64,000 nt of DNA, taken from contig AP024096.1 of the NCBI GenBank assembly GCA_015099395.1, positions 4,774,001 to 4,838,000 on the forward strand. The letters run 5' to 3'. The notes below the pieces were generated by a model. That model was not told the origin of the DNA. It saw only the letters and a program-made list of their open reading frames with translations, and did not search any database. Position numbers and translations under genes: made by a program. Positions 43,173-52,299 of this stretch are shown in pieces (position 1 is the first letter of the stretch; each line of letters starts with the position of its first letter). Origin of the DNA: Ktedonobacteria bacterium brp13 (GTDB lineage Bacteria; Chloroflexota; Ktedonobacteria; Ktedonobacterales; Ktedonobacteraceae).

Positions 43173-44507
43173 TTAGATTAACCTCGTCTTCCCTGTGAGT
43201 AGCTCCTGCATCATAGCATGCTTCAACATATGAGTCTTCTTACGCCTGTGCTCTAATGCGGTAATTTCAGCATCCATATCTGAAAGGACGTTGGCGATGG
43301 CTTGTTGTTCGGATTTAGTGGGAGGAATAGGAATTCGCGTATCTCTAACTTGTTTTAAACTGATTTGTGGATAGGCTTGACCTGTTGTTATCGAGTTGTA
43401 GTACTTTCTTAGCGCAGGTTGTGAAAGAAAATGGAAGACATAATTAGCATCTATACTACTATCAGTTATTCTGATTCTAGCAATGTGCTGATTAATATTC
43501 GCAATGCTAAAGCCATTACCTAAATAAATAACCCTACCAACATTTCCAGTAATGGTCATTAAAATGTCTCCAGCATGAACCTCGCCTCGCTTCAAAATAT
43601 TATGAGCTTCAGATGTTATAAACATTGACTGAGTAAGATCGAGTCCTTGCTCGGAAACACATTCACTTCTTAAAAAAAGGACACCATCATTTGCCCAGCT
43701 AAAACCATATGTTGTTGGTGTAGCACCTTTTGTAATAAAGGCCGATATAAGTCCTAGTGGCCTAGGTTCCCAATCCTCAGGTATGAACCCAATCTCTGTT
43801 TGCTTGTACCTGAGCTTTAGTTCGTCGCCGAATCCAGGCAATCGAGTCTTGCCAGTGAGAAGCCGCTGCATCGTTGTCTGCTTGATATCACGCTTCTTGG
43901 CGATGAGTTTGTCTAGGGATGTGATCAGGGCATCTACATCGCTTAAGGCGGTGGCAATGGCTTGTTGTTCAGACGTAGTAGGAGGAATGGGAATCCTTGT
44001 ATCTCTAACTTGTTTTAAGCTAATTTGTGGATAAGCCTGACCAGTTGTTATTGAGTTATAGTATTTCCTGATAGAAGGCTGTGAAAGGAAATGAAAAACA
44101 TAACCAGCAACTACATCACTATCAATTATTCTTATTCTAGCAATGTGCTGATTAATATTGGCCACTCCAAAGTCATTGCTTAGAGAAATAACCCTACCGA
44201 CATTACCCGTAATGGTGACTAGAATATCACCAGCATGAACCTCACCTCGCTTTAGCATATTATGTGCTTCAGCTGTTATAAACATTGACTGAGAAAGATC
44301 AAGCCCTTGTTCAGAAACACACTCACTTCGTAGAAAGAGAACACCGTCATTTACCCATCTAAAACCATATGTTGTTGGTGTAGCGCCTTTCGTGATAAAA
44401 GCAGACAAAGATCCCAGCGGTGTAGGTCTCCAATCCTCTGGGATATCTCCTAGCTCCATTCGTTTATATCCCTGTTTTTGATTAACATTATGTATTGTTG
44501 TTACCAT
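43173..44507 (-). CDS. hsdS: Type I RM specificity subunit with twin target-recognition domains
   Basis: HsdS normally has two different TRDs that read the two halves of a split DNA site. Here TRD1 (about 18-170) and TRD2 (about 245-397) are almost the same protein, about 85% identical by eye: both contain FITKGATPTTYGF, NDGVLFLRSECVSEQGLDL and TTGQAYPQISLKQVRDTRI. The conserved helical spacers (EQQAIATALSDVDALI and EQQAIANVLSDMDAEI) follow each. Its start overlaps the hsdM end by 7 bp. If both TRDs bind the same half-site, the recognition sequence should be palindromic. Confidence 0.95.
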   Translation of the reverse strand: MVTTIHNVNQKQGYKRMELGDIPEDWRPTPLGSLSAFITKGATPTTYGFRWVNDGVLFLRSECVSEQGLDLSQSMFITAEAHNMLKRGEVHAGDILVTITGNVGRVISLSNDFGVANINQHIARIRIIDSDVVAGYVFHFLSQPSIRKYYNSITTGQAYPQISLKQVRDTRIPIPPTTSEQQAIATALSDVDALITSLDKLIAKKRDIKQTTMQRLLTGKTRLPGFGDELKLRYKQTEIGFIPEDWEPRPLGLISAFITKGATPTTYGFSWANDGVLFLRSECVSEQGLDLTQSMFITSEAHNILKRGEVHAGDILMTITGNVGRVIYLGNGFSIANINQHIARIRITDSSIDANYVFHFLSQPALRKYYNSITTGQAYPQISLKQVRDTRIPIPPTKSEQQAIANVLSDMDAEITALEHRRKKTHMLKHAMMQELLTGKTRLI

Positions 44508-46882
44508 ACCATCCCCATCTTTGTTAAATGCTCATCCACTTTGCTGCTCAAAATCTCAACATCTTCAGTAAGCTTAGGCAATGGTATAGAATAGCGCTCT
44601 GCAAGCTCTTTGATGCGTCCCGTCAAGGCCTGGGAGATGCGATTAAGCTCGCTCTGGATATCAGCGGCAAGGGTGGTGAGCCACTTGTCTTCGATGACGA
44701 GAGTTTTGACTTCGTCTTCGCTGGGCACTTTGTATTTAGCAGTGACTTTGGCATCGAGGACTTTTTGCGCTGTCTTAATCTTTCGATTGGCTTCTGCTTC
44801 CTGCTCAAGCAGGTCAAGATATCTATTGAGCATGGCAAGCTCATCTTCGGTGTCTGGTTCGCCAAATAGGTCTTGCTGGCGAGCTTTAATGCTGGTTTTG
44901 GTAATCTTGCCCTTCTCGTTTTTGCCCTCTTCGAGCAGGCCACCTTCGCCACCATGTTCTTCATCCAGCTCTTGCAGCTGGCTACTGATGGCTTCTCTAG
45001 CCGCTTCTAGCGCCTCGATCTGCTGTTGCTCGGCGGCAAAGTAGCGCTTGATGATCAGCTGCGACGGGATCAGATCACTGTTGGCCTTCCAGCCATCCAG
45101 GGCGATCATGTAGACATCATCTTGCATGATGTCGCCCCAGTAGCTCATCAGGTGCTGGTAGACATCGTATTTATCGATCAGGCTAGCAGCGGCAAATGTC
45201 TGGAGGATATCTTCAGAAAGTTCCTCGATCAGTGGTTTGGGATGGCTACCGATGGCGATATTCTGCAGGGTTGGCGTATGCTTCGTCCGCCATTGCTCAA
45301 AGAGCTCTGTTATAGCCTGCGTATAGGTGACGAATTCAGGATGTGTCAGGATGGTCTGTTTGATCTGAGCGGACTCGACGCAAAGCTGGCTATAACCGGT
45401 ACGAGTGCCATCTGTAAAGAGGTGTACCTTGAGGGTTGGAAAAACCTGCCAGTAGTCATCTAACGCCAGGATATCGCGGTCAGGGATACCACCCAGCAGG
45501 TGCGCCTGGATGTCATGGATATCTTCGGCTTCTGTACTGTCAATGTACCGTGGAATATTGAGGTTATAGTCGTTACTCTCGATTTCAGCGACACTGACCA
45601 TACGCGAATACTTTGGTAGCTCGATCTGGCGATTAAACACATCTGCAATCTTATGGATATCTTGATGGCGCAAGCGGTTCTTGTTGCCATCCTTCACAAA
45701 GCCCTTACTGGCATCCAGCATAAAGATACCGGTACGGCTAGCAGCGTTTTCCTTATCCAGCACGATGATGCAGGCCGGGATACCAGTACCGTAGAACAGA
45801 TTGGCGGGGAGTCCAATGATGCCCTTGATATAGCCTCTGCGAATAATCTTCTCACGGATCGTGGCCTCAGCATTGCCACGGAAGAGGACACCATGTGGTA
45901 GAATCACCGCCCCCTTGCCAGTACTCTTGAGCGAGTGGAGGATGTGCAGCAGAAAAGCATAGTCACCATTCTTGGCCGGTGGAACGCCTAGCTCAAAGCG
46001 TCCATACAGATCCTCGAACGGATCAAAGCCATTGCTCCAGGATTTATTCGAGAAGGGCGGATTGGCAACGGCAAAATCAAATTTCTTCAGATGCGAACTG
46101 GCCGGGTTATTCTCATCTTCATCGCGCTTAAAATAAGGACTGGAGAGTGAATTGTCATGCCAGATAGTAGCGGTAGGATGGTTGTGCAGGAACATATTCA
46201 TTCTGGCCAATGAAAAGGTCGCATTATCCATCTCTTGCCCATAGATGGTCACTCCACCGGTCGGGGCCTCATCGGCAGCCTTGAGTAGTAGCGAACCGGA
46301 GCCGCAAGTTGGATCGTAGATGGTCTGGCTCTGACTTGTGACCTTGCTGGTACCAATGATCTTCGCAATGATACGGGAGACTTCAGCGGGAGTGTAGAAT
46401 TGCCCCTTACTTTTGCCCGATTCGGTCGCAAAGTGGCGCATCAGATACTCATAGGCATCGCCCAACAGATCATCACCGTCAGCACGATTCTTACTGAAAT
46501 CCAGCGCTGGATTCTCAAAGATCGCCACCAGGTTGGAGAGGCGCTCCTGCATCTCTCTGCCCTTGCCTAGCTTGTCACTATCATTGAAATCCGCAACATC
46601 GATCACACCCTTCAGTTCGTTACCCTCAGCGAGCTTAGAGATAATCTTATTCATCTTATCGCCAATCTCGATATTCCCTTTGAGCGCAACCATATCTTTA
46701 AAGCTACCGCCCTCAGGGATCTCGATCAGCGCATCGGGTTGGCCCGCATATTTATCAGAGACATATTTGACGAAGAGGAGGACGAGCACATAATCCTTAT
46801 ACTGCGAGGCATCCATCCCGCCACGGAGTTCATCGCAACTCTTCCATAACGAACTATACAGTTCACTTTTCTTAATAGCCAT
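44501..46882 (-). CDS. hsdM: Type I RM methyltransferase subunit
   Basis: HsdM makes N6-adenine in the target site with HsdS. N-terminal helical domain KSELYSSLWKSCDELRGGMD, SAM motif DPTCGSGSLLLKA (about 190), catalytic NPPF in AVANPPFSNKSW (about 272). At 793 residues it is much longer than E. coli HsdM (529). The extra ~290 residues (about 500-793) are charged helical coiled coil, and this form is known in several phyla. The first gene of the operon; stop overlaps hsdS start. No promoter clearly seen. Confidence 0.96.
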   Translation of the reverse strand: MAIKKSELYSSLWKSCDELRGGMDASQYKDYVLVLLFVKYVSDKYAGQPDALIEIPEGGSFKDMVALKGNIEIGDKMNKIISKLAEGNELKGVIDVADFNDSDKLGKGREMQERLSNLVAIFENPALDFSKNRADGDDLLGDAYEYLMRHFATESGKSKGQFYTPAEVSRIIAKIIGTSKVTSQSQTIYDPTCGSGSLLLKAADEAPTGGVTIYGQEMDNATFSLARMNMFLHNHPTATIWHDNSLSSPYFKRDEDENNPASSHLKKFDFAVANPPFSNKSWSNGFDPFEDLYGRFELGVPPAKNGDYAFLLHILHSLKSTGKGAVILPHGVLFRGNAEATIREKIIRRGYIKGIIGLPANLFYGTGIPACIIVLDKENAASRTGIFMLDASKGFVKDGNKNRLRHQDIHKIADVFNRQIELPKYSRMVSVAEIESNDYNLNIPRYIDSTEAEDIHDIQAHLLGGIPDRDILALDDYWQVFPTLKVHLFTDGTRTGYSQLCVESAQIKQTILTHPEFVTYTQAITELFEQWRTKHTPTLQNIAIGSHPKPLIEELSEDILQTFAAASLIDKYDVYQHLMSYWGDIMQDDVYMIALDGWKANSDLIPSQLIIKRYFAAEQQQIEALEAAREAISSQLQELDEEHGGEGGLLEEGKNEKGKITKTSIKARQQDLFGEPDTEDELAMLNRYLDLLEQEAEANRKIKTAQKVLDAKVTAKYKVPSEDEVKTLVIEDKWLTTLAADIQSELNRISQALTGRIKELAERYSIPLPKLTEDVEILSSKVDEHLTKMGMVW

Positions 46883-46990
46883 CGAAGATGTTTTCCATCC
46901 ACTTTCTAAGGTGCCGCAGTGCCGAAATAAATAGAGAGTTTATCATAGCATTGTTGAGCTCATCCTGGCACACCGGTAGAACGACACTAA

Positions 46991-47129
46991 GATATTGTTG
47001 GCGAATGACACAACCAATAGAATCAGGGTTGTTTTAACCAAAAACAGACCAGATATAACCTGCAAAAAGCATCAAAAGCAATCTAGTTTTGGCCCCATTT
47101 CACTCTCTGTGTCATTCGCCAACAATATC
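46991..47129. mobile_element. 139-bp MITE with 21-bp perfect TIRs and ACTAA target duplication
   Basis: The ends 46991-47011 and 47109-47129 are exact inverted copies (GATATTGTTGGCGAATGACA + C). ACTAA flanks both sides at 46986-46990 and 47130-47134, a 5-bp target duplication. The interior has no coding frame. This is a non-autonomous element moved by a transposase elsewhere in the genome; the family is not assigned from TIRs alone. Confidence 0.85.
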
Positions 47130-47130
47130 A

Positions 47131-47479
47131 CTAACTGGTGAAGTTTTTTAAACAACCTTCACAATAAAACCTCTGGTACCAAAAAGTAGGAATTCACAGG
47201 AAAGGATGGTAATACCCCTGCCTCCCTCTTTGAGGGGGGATGTCGCCGCAGCGACAGGGGGGAGTAGATTCTCGAATTACGCTACTCACGATACCTATAC
47301 ATCAAAAACGCTTTTTATCTACTAAGTCCATATCATCTTCTGTTGGACGATTGCTAACTTTCTACTCCCCCCTGTCGCTAAGGCGACTTTCCCCCCTCAA
47401 AGAGGGAGGCAGGCATTAGCAGCATCATCTAATTTTTCGAGCATTTAACCGTTTTTCTTTGCCCAATTTCACCAGTTAA
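47131..47479. repeat. Mosaic inverted repeat, copy C, with 15-bp outer ends
   Basis: Inner arms at 47218-47271 and about 47360-47412 are inverted copies (CTGCCTCCCTCTTTGAGG, then GTCGC...GCGAC and GGGGGGAGTAGA), the same plan as copies A and B. Outer ends 47131-47145 and 47465-47479 match as inverted repeats at 13 of 15 bases (TAACTGGTGAA core). No gene occupies 46883-47674. Confidence 0.8.
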
Positions 47480-47674
47480 TGCGGCTCTACCTGGCACACC
47501 GACACTCCATAGTATTGTGTGTATAGCCAGGAACTATGAGAAGATTGCTTAAAGTGTAGCGTAAGAGTAGCTATTGATGCAAGTAATACCTATTGCTTAG
47601 GACAGTTGTATTACAATCATGAGGGAAAACGCAGAAAAGGAATTCGAGAAAGTTATGCTTATAATGATGTGCAT

Positions 47675-48235
47675 TTATGGTTTATCTTCAATAAGCTTGC
47701 CTAGTAGCTTGAGCGTCACACCGAGCGTCAAAATAACGGCTGCGTTGACACCTAATTCAATCATAGCACTGGTAAATTCTGAGCCCTGGATATGTTCTAC
47801 GGACAGCCTGGCACCGATGGAAAGAATACCTCGTGTAGAGGAGACAATGCCGATGAATAGAAAGGGCCGGAGCGAGGTTGCACGGGCTTTGAGGTAGTGG
47901 ATGACTGTTCCTAAGACTTCCATGATGATCAGAACAAGTAGCAGGTCAGAGACAAATTGTATGACGGATGTTGCGATGCCTGCCGGATTTGATTGGATGA
48001 TTGCGGCAATGAGCAGGGTACCAAAATCCCAAAAGCTATAGAGCAGCCCACAAAATGCTCCGATTATGAAACAAATACCAACGATTGAATACACAATGCT
48101 ATCCATTCGCTCGAATATATGTTCTGAAAAGAAGGCAATACGATCATCGTCTGCTTCGCGTATTTTTTTTTGTGGTAGGGATGGTTGCAGCGTGCACTTG
48201 TTTTCTTCTGCACTATCACTAAACTGTTCGTCCAT
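47675..48235 (-). CDS. PsiE-like membrane protein
   Basis: The phosphate-starvation-inducible PsiE pattern is present: LLLVLIIMEVLGTVIHYLKARATSLRPFLFIGIVSSTRGILSIGARLS, within a four-helix protein of 186 residues. The N-terminal 45 residues are polar. Function of PsiE proteins is not established. ATG at 48235 is preceded by AAGGAATT. Single minus-strand gene between the restriction operon and the ATPase-HNH pair; no sign that it belongs to defence. Confidence 0.82.
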   Translation of the reverse strand: MDEQFSDSAEENKCTLQPSLPQKKIREADDDRIAFFSEHIFERMDSIVYSIVGICFIIGAFCGLLYSFWDFGTLLIAAIIQSNPAGIATSVIQFVSDLLLVLIIMEVLGTVIHYLKARATSLRPFLFIGIVSSTRGILSIGARLSVEHIQGSEFTSAMIELGVNAAVILTLGVTLKLLGKLIEDKP

Positions 48236-48684
48236 AATTCCTTTGTAGGACCATTATAATAGCGGTCCTGTATAGTTTTTTTGTCAGATACTTATGGTTG
48301 ACAGATACGTTCCTTAAAAAGTCATGATACATTGCGATGGAAGGACATTCTCTACACATAAAAGAACATGGTTCTTACAATATCACATCGCACTACACTT
48401 ATGCTAACAATTTGTCTGGACCCTGGCTTACCAATCTCTTGACAACCATGAGAAAAAACACAGAAATGAATACCATACACATGTCCATGCATCTCTTCTA
48501 CTTCCAACCTCAATATTATACATAATATCTTAATAATATAGCTTGCTCATAGTAAAGATGCTATACTGTAAATACGGCGTATAGATAATCAAAATGCATT
48601 GATGATAAAAGAAACCAGGAAATTGCTCATGATATTCATCCAATTTTTAGAGAATTTCGAGAAAGTTATAGAGGTTAAAAGAAA

Positions 48685-50631
48685 GTGTATTTTAATGCGA
48701 AACAAATTGAACGCTCACTTCAGCACCTAGACGAACTTCATCCATTCTTTGGCACAATTTTTCTGGCACTCCAGGAAGCTAATTTACCAGAGGGTCATGC
48801 CATACCAATCAGCTTCATTGCTATTCTAGGGGCATTTTTAGAAAAATATTATAGACCTACGTCTAAATACGGCGGCTTCTACACGCCGTTCAAAACATCT
48901 AATAAACACCAGCGATGGAACACCTACCAATATGCCAACTCGCTGCGCAGAGTTGCCGTTGATACCTTTTCTGATGTCACACTCCATCCAAATAGCCGTG
49001 ACTGGGGGTGGAAAAAAGGCTATATTGATATCCTGCACCAAGAGCATCTATCCGAGACAGTCCCTACGCTTCACCTTGCAATCTGGCTTTTCCGCAACAG
49101 GAACTGGTCAGGAGAGACCACGCCAGAAAACATTATCCAGACCTTTTTCGAAGAGTTTCACATTGGTGCTGAAGAACAAAAACTTTTCAATCCAACACTA
49201 ACTGGCAACAATAGATTCCCGTTTGGGGAATCATTATGGCAAGAGCAACCAATAAGTGAAGAAACACTCTTAGCGATTATCGGAGTACCGCCCAATGTAC
49301 AGCTAAAACCAAAGAGGAGACAGCCAACCCTCTTCGATAATACGGGGCTTGAAGAATATGGGGCAAAACTACAACATCTAACGATGACAGAGATCGGCCC
49401 TGCTGATGAATTCGAACTTGATTGCGCAACAAGAATCAATGCAATTACAGGTGATAATGCCTTAGGAAAAACATTTCTGCTTGAATGCGCCTGGTGGGCG
49501 CTGACAAACACATGGGCCTCTAAATATCCAGCACACCCAAAAAAAACAGCTCAAAAGCCAGCCATAGCATTCCAGATAGGCAAAGAGGGTCAACCAGGAA
49601 AAACACAGACAGTGCCCTATGACTGGAAATCTCAAAGCTGGTCCACCACCAAAAAGCGAAATATATTGCCAGGACTCTCCGTCTTCGCGCAAGCAGATGG
49701 TTCCTTTGCAGTATGGGACCCAGCAAAGATCGATAGTTTAGCCCAATATACAGATGACACCGAAGCTTTTTTGAATATCAGTCGTGAAGACGTATGGGAT
49801 GGGGTAATAGAGACCATAAAAGATAAAAAAGTAGTAAGGTGTAGGGGGCTCATAGAAGATTGGATCACATGGCAAACATCTAAATCCGCAGCCTTCGATG
49901 ATTTTCGCGCAGCATTGAAAGCGTTATCCCCTCATCCCCAGGATATCCTCAAACCTGGAGAGCCAACCCGGATTCCTGAACTCGATGTCAGACTTGTCCC
50001 TACAATAGAATTCTCATATGGGTCAGTACCAGTGATGCTTTGCTCGGCAGGTATTAAAAGAATTGTTGCATTAGCCTATATTCTTGTCTGGGCATGGCAT
50101 GAACATGTAGAGCAAGCGCAACTTACTCGCACAGATCCACAGCGCAGTATTGTGCTCATTATCGATGAGATGGAGGCTCACCTTCATCCATTCTGGCAAC
50201 GTGCTATTGTTCCGGCCATTATCGCTGTGATACACGCGCTATCAAAAGAGACAAGCACGCAAATTATCATTGCAACTCATTCTCCTCTTGTATTAGCCTC
50301 GATGGAACCTGTCTTCGACGAAGACCAGGATAAGCTTTTCCATCTGCGTGTAGATGAAGACGATCGATCAGTGCAGCTAGAAGAGATGCCCTTTGTCAAG
50401 CGAGGGCGGATAGATCGCTGGCTGACATCTGACATCTTCGGTCTTGCACAACCAAGATCCCAGGAAGCTGAAGTTGCTATTCAAGAAGCAAATGCTATTC
50501 AACTAGAAGATAATCCCGCCAAAGAACAAGTGCAAACAATATCAGATACATTAGTAAGACTTCTGGCCCAGGATGATGAATACTGGCCACTATGGACATA
50601 TTTTGCGAAAGAAAGAGGCGTAATCCTTTGA
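48685..50631 (+). CDS. ABC/OLD-type ATPase with novel N-terminal region (defence candidate, ATPase component)
   Basis: A 648-residue ATPase. Residues 1-250 are an unrecognised globular region (YFNAKQIERSLQHLDELHPF ... DVTLHPNSRDWGWKKGYID). Walker A is GDNALGKT (256-263), an ABC-like signature CSAGIKR at 453-459, Walker B LIIDEMEAHLHPFW (D494, E495), and H-loop IATHSPLV (His532). A ~100-residue tail follows. This is the SMC/OLD/PtuA class of DNA-linked ATPases. GTG at 48685 has GAGG upstream. The stop overlaps the HNH gene start by one base, so the two are made together. It lies beside a type I RM operon. The N-terminal domain sets it apart from PtuA, which begins with Walker A. Confidence 0.85.
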   Translation: MYFNAKQIERSLQHLDELHPFFGTIFLALQEANLPEGHAIPISFIAILGAFLEKYYRPTSKYGGFYTPFKTSNKHQRWNTYQYANSLRRVAVDTFSDVTLHPNSRDWGWKKGYIDILHQEHLSETVPTLHLAIWLFRNRNWSGETTPENIIQTFFEEFHIGAEEQKLFNPTLTGNNRFPFGESLWQEQPISEETLLAIIGVPPNVQLKPKRRQPTLFDNTGLEEYGAKLQHLTMTEIGPADEFELDCATRINAITGDNALGKTFLLECAWWALTNTWASKYPAHPKKTAQKPAIAFQIGKEGQPGKTQTVPYDWKSQSWSTTKKRNILPGLSVFAQADGSFAVWDPAKIDSLAQYTDDTEAFLNISREDVWDGVIETIKDKKVVRCRGLIEDWITWQTSKSAAFDDFRAALKALSPHPQDILKPGEPTRIPELDVRLVPTIEFSYGSVPVMLCSAGIKRIVALAYILVWAWHEHVEQAQLTRTDPQRSIVLIIDEMEAHLHPFWQRAIVPAIIAVIHALSKETSTQIIIATHSPLVLASMEPVFDEDQDKLFHLRVDEDDRSVQLEEMPFVKRGRIDRWLTSDIFGLAQPRSQEAEVAIQEANAIQLEDNPAKEQVQTISDTLVRLLAQDDEYWPLWTYFAKERGVIL

Positions 50632-51245
50632 TGCCAGTTACATTGAAGCCTGAACCTCACGATTTTTATGAGAAGGTTCAAAAGATGGGTGAAGAACTTT
50701 TAGCCGCTAATCCCAACGTAAAAGGCTCGCAACTTCAACCATATTGGAGAAAAATCAAATTCGATCTTTATGATGCCTATTCTGGCATATGTGCATATAC
50801 ATGCCATTGGATCACAAGAGATACGGGCTCGATTACAGTCGATCACTTTAAACCAAAAGACAAATATCCACAAGATGCATATCAATGGGCTAATTATCGC
50901 CTGGCTTGTGGAACATTAAATGGGCGAAAGGGTATAAATAAAGAAGTCCTCGATCCATTCACTCTACAGGAAGGATGGTTCGCACTACACTTCCCTTCTC
51001 TTCAACTCACTCACAATAAAGAGCTTGATCAGAGTATCATAGTAAGTATTAAGCAAACCATTAAAATATTGAAACTTAACGATGATACTTGTATTGGTGG
51101 TAGAAGGGATTGGCTAGAACCCTATTTACAAGGAGAATACGGTATAGATCACTTGTGTAAAAAGGCACCTTTTCTCACCTATGAGTTGAAAAGGCAGGGA
51201 TTACAAGACATTAACCTCCCTATCTGGGACGCCTTTAAAAAGTAA
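50631..51245 (+). CDS. HNH endonuclease, partner of the ATPase (PtuB-like, degenerate zinc site)
   Basis: 204 residues. The HNH core is SGICAYTCHWITRDTGSITVDHFKPK with D71-H72, then WANYRLACGTLNGRKG with N88 and N97/K100. Usual TIGR02646/PtuB proteins have CaYC and AC..CN; here the first knuckle is CxxxC (C54, C58) and the second retains only C93, so zinc binding looks altered while the catalytic His/Asn are kept. The ATG shares one base with the ATPase stop (TGATG). The pair likely senses or cuts foreign nucleic acid; direct evidence is lacking. Confidence 0.85.
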   Translation: MPVTLKPEPHDFYEKVQKMGEELLAANPNVKGSQLQPYWRKIKFDLYDAYSGICAYTCHWITRDTGSITVDHFKPKDKYPQDAYQWANYRLACGTLNGRKGINKEVLDPFTLQEGWFALHFPSLQLTHNKELDQSIIVSIKQTIKILKLNDDTCIGGRRDWLEPYLQGEYGIDHLCKKAPFLTYELKRQGLQDINLPIWDAFKK

Positions 51246-51341
51246 GGCAATATGTACTAATACTTATCAAAAGAATGGACAGATCACAGAAACTTCTATA
51301 TGCTTTATACTCAATAAAAACCAACACTGGGGAGAATATCT

Positions 51342-52079
51342 ATGTTCGAGAGACGAACTGAAGAAGCTGGACTCAATAGTTGGCCCGCGCTCCAACAACT
51401 CCTTTTCGATGGCTGGCTCTTACGTTTCGCTCAGGGCTATACCAAACGAGCAAACTCGGTGACGCCTCTCTATCCATCGTTGCTGCCTGCCGAAGAAAAG
51501 ATTGCCTGGTGCGAACATCTTTACAAGGAGAAACAGCTACCGGCTATCTTTCGCCTCCTTTCATTTTCAGAGGAAAGCCAGCAACTGGATCAACTGCTGG
51601 CGCAACGCAGCTACTCCGCCCTTGATCGCACGCTGGTCTGGTCGACCAGGCTGTCCTCCGCGTGGGCAACTGAGAACCCGGCATTGAGAGCCATTTCTCT
51701 GGCAGACTGGCTCCCAATCTATCGTCAATTTAGCGATCGCTTCAGCGAGTTACAGCATGTGCATCGCGAGCTCCTGGAACGGATTTCGTCTCCGCTCATC
51801 TATGCCGCGCTCTACCAGCAGGGTACTCCCGTTGCATGTGGTCTGGGCGTGCTGGAACACGAAACCTTCGGGCTCTTCGATATCGTGACAGACCCCGAAC
51901 AGCGCAGGAAAGGTTATGGCACGCAACTGACCACGAGCATGCTTGACTGGGGTAAGCAACACGGTGCGCAGTATGCATATCTGCAAGTCGTGGACACAAA
52001 CCTGACCGCTCAGCAGATGTATGCGAAACTGGGCTTCCAGGAGAGCTATCAGTATTGGTATCGTATACAAGCGTCATAA
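51342..52079 (+). CDS. GNAT-family N-acetyltransferase
   Basis: The start FERRTEEAGLNSWPALQQLLFDGWLLRFAQGYTKRANSV is characteristic of a GNAT subgroup with an E..LNaWP..q...DGWllR..GyTkRaNSv N-terminus. The acetyl-CoA loop is IVTDPEQRRKGYGTQLTTSML, with AQQMYAKLGFQESYQYWYR at the end. 245 residues. GGGGAGAA precedes the ATG. It is about 100 bp after the HNH gene with its own leader, so it is probably not part of the defence pair. Substrate unknown. Confidence 0.9.
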   Translation: MFERRTEEAGLNSWPALQQLLFDGWLLRFAQGYTKRANSVTPLYPSLLPAEEKIAWCEHLYKEKQLPAIFRLLSFSEESQQLDQLLAQRSYSALDRTLVWSTRLSSAWATENPALRAISLADWLPIYRQFSDRFSELQHVHRELLERISSPLIYAALYQQGTPVACGLGVLEHETFGLFDIVTDPEQRRKGYGTQLTTSMLDWGKQHGAQYAYLQVVDTNLTAQQMYAKLGFQESYQYWYRIQAS

Positions 52080-52124
52080 ACAAGCCAGGCAGCCCGCAGC
52101 CTTTTTGAAGAGGAATTGTATAGC

Positions 52125-52155
52125 GGCCTGCTACCCCTAGAATGAGTAGCAGGCC
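52125..52155 (+). terminator. Hairpin after the GNAT gene
   Basis: GGCCTGCTAC and its exact complement flank 11 bases, followed by ACCTCTTTG. Probable terminator with a weak U-tract. Confidence 0.6.
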
Positions 52156-52222
52156 ACCTCTTTGTATAGAGGAACGCATAATCATTATGCAGATATGTAC
52201 ATATAGTATGCGTTTATTTTGT

Positions 52223-52299
52223 GTTACTACTTATCCGAAAACCTGCGTGTGCGGGCACTAGCGACGCCAGTCGCGTTGGGTTTCGGAATAAGATCTTAG
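52223..52299. repeat. Palindromic repeat family, copy 2
   Basis: Close match to copy 1 near 20.8 kb (TTACTACTTATCCG, GCGACGCCAGTCGCGTTGG, TTTCGGAATAAGAT). The stop codon of the minus-strand DUF4288 gene lies in its right end. Confidence 0.88.

Larger units (their letters stand above)
46964..47501. repeat. 12-bp direct repeats enclosing the MITE and repeat C
   Basis: CCTGGCACACCG occurs in the same orientation at 46964-46975 and 47490-47501, on the outer sides of the nested elements. It could be a target duplication or a repeat end. Confidence 0.4.

Noticed and set aside
44610-45044. 145-codon Ser-rich open frame on the plus strand inside hsdM
   Set aside because: It is exactly antisense to the coiled-coil part of hsdM; the Ser/Arg-rich text mirrors Glu/Lys/Ala codons and has no ribosome site or domain.
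39388-51245. The whole defence island as a prophage or integrative element
   Set aside because: No integrase, tRNA-adjacent attachment repeats, or phage structural genes are seen at its borders.
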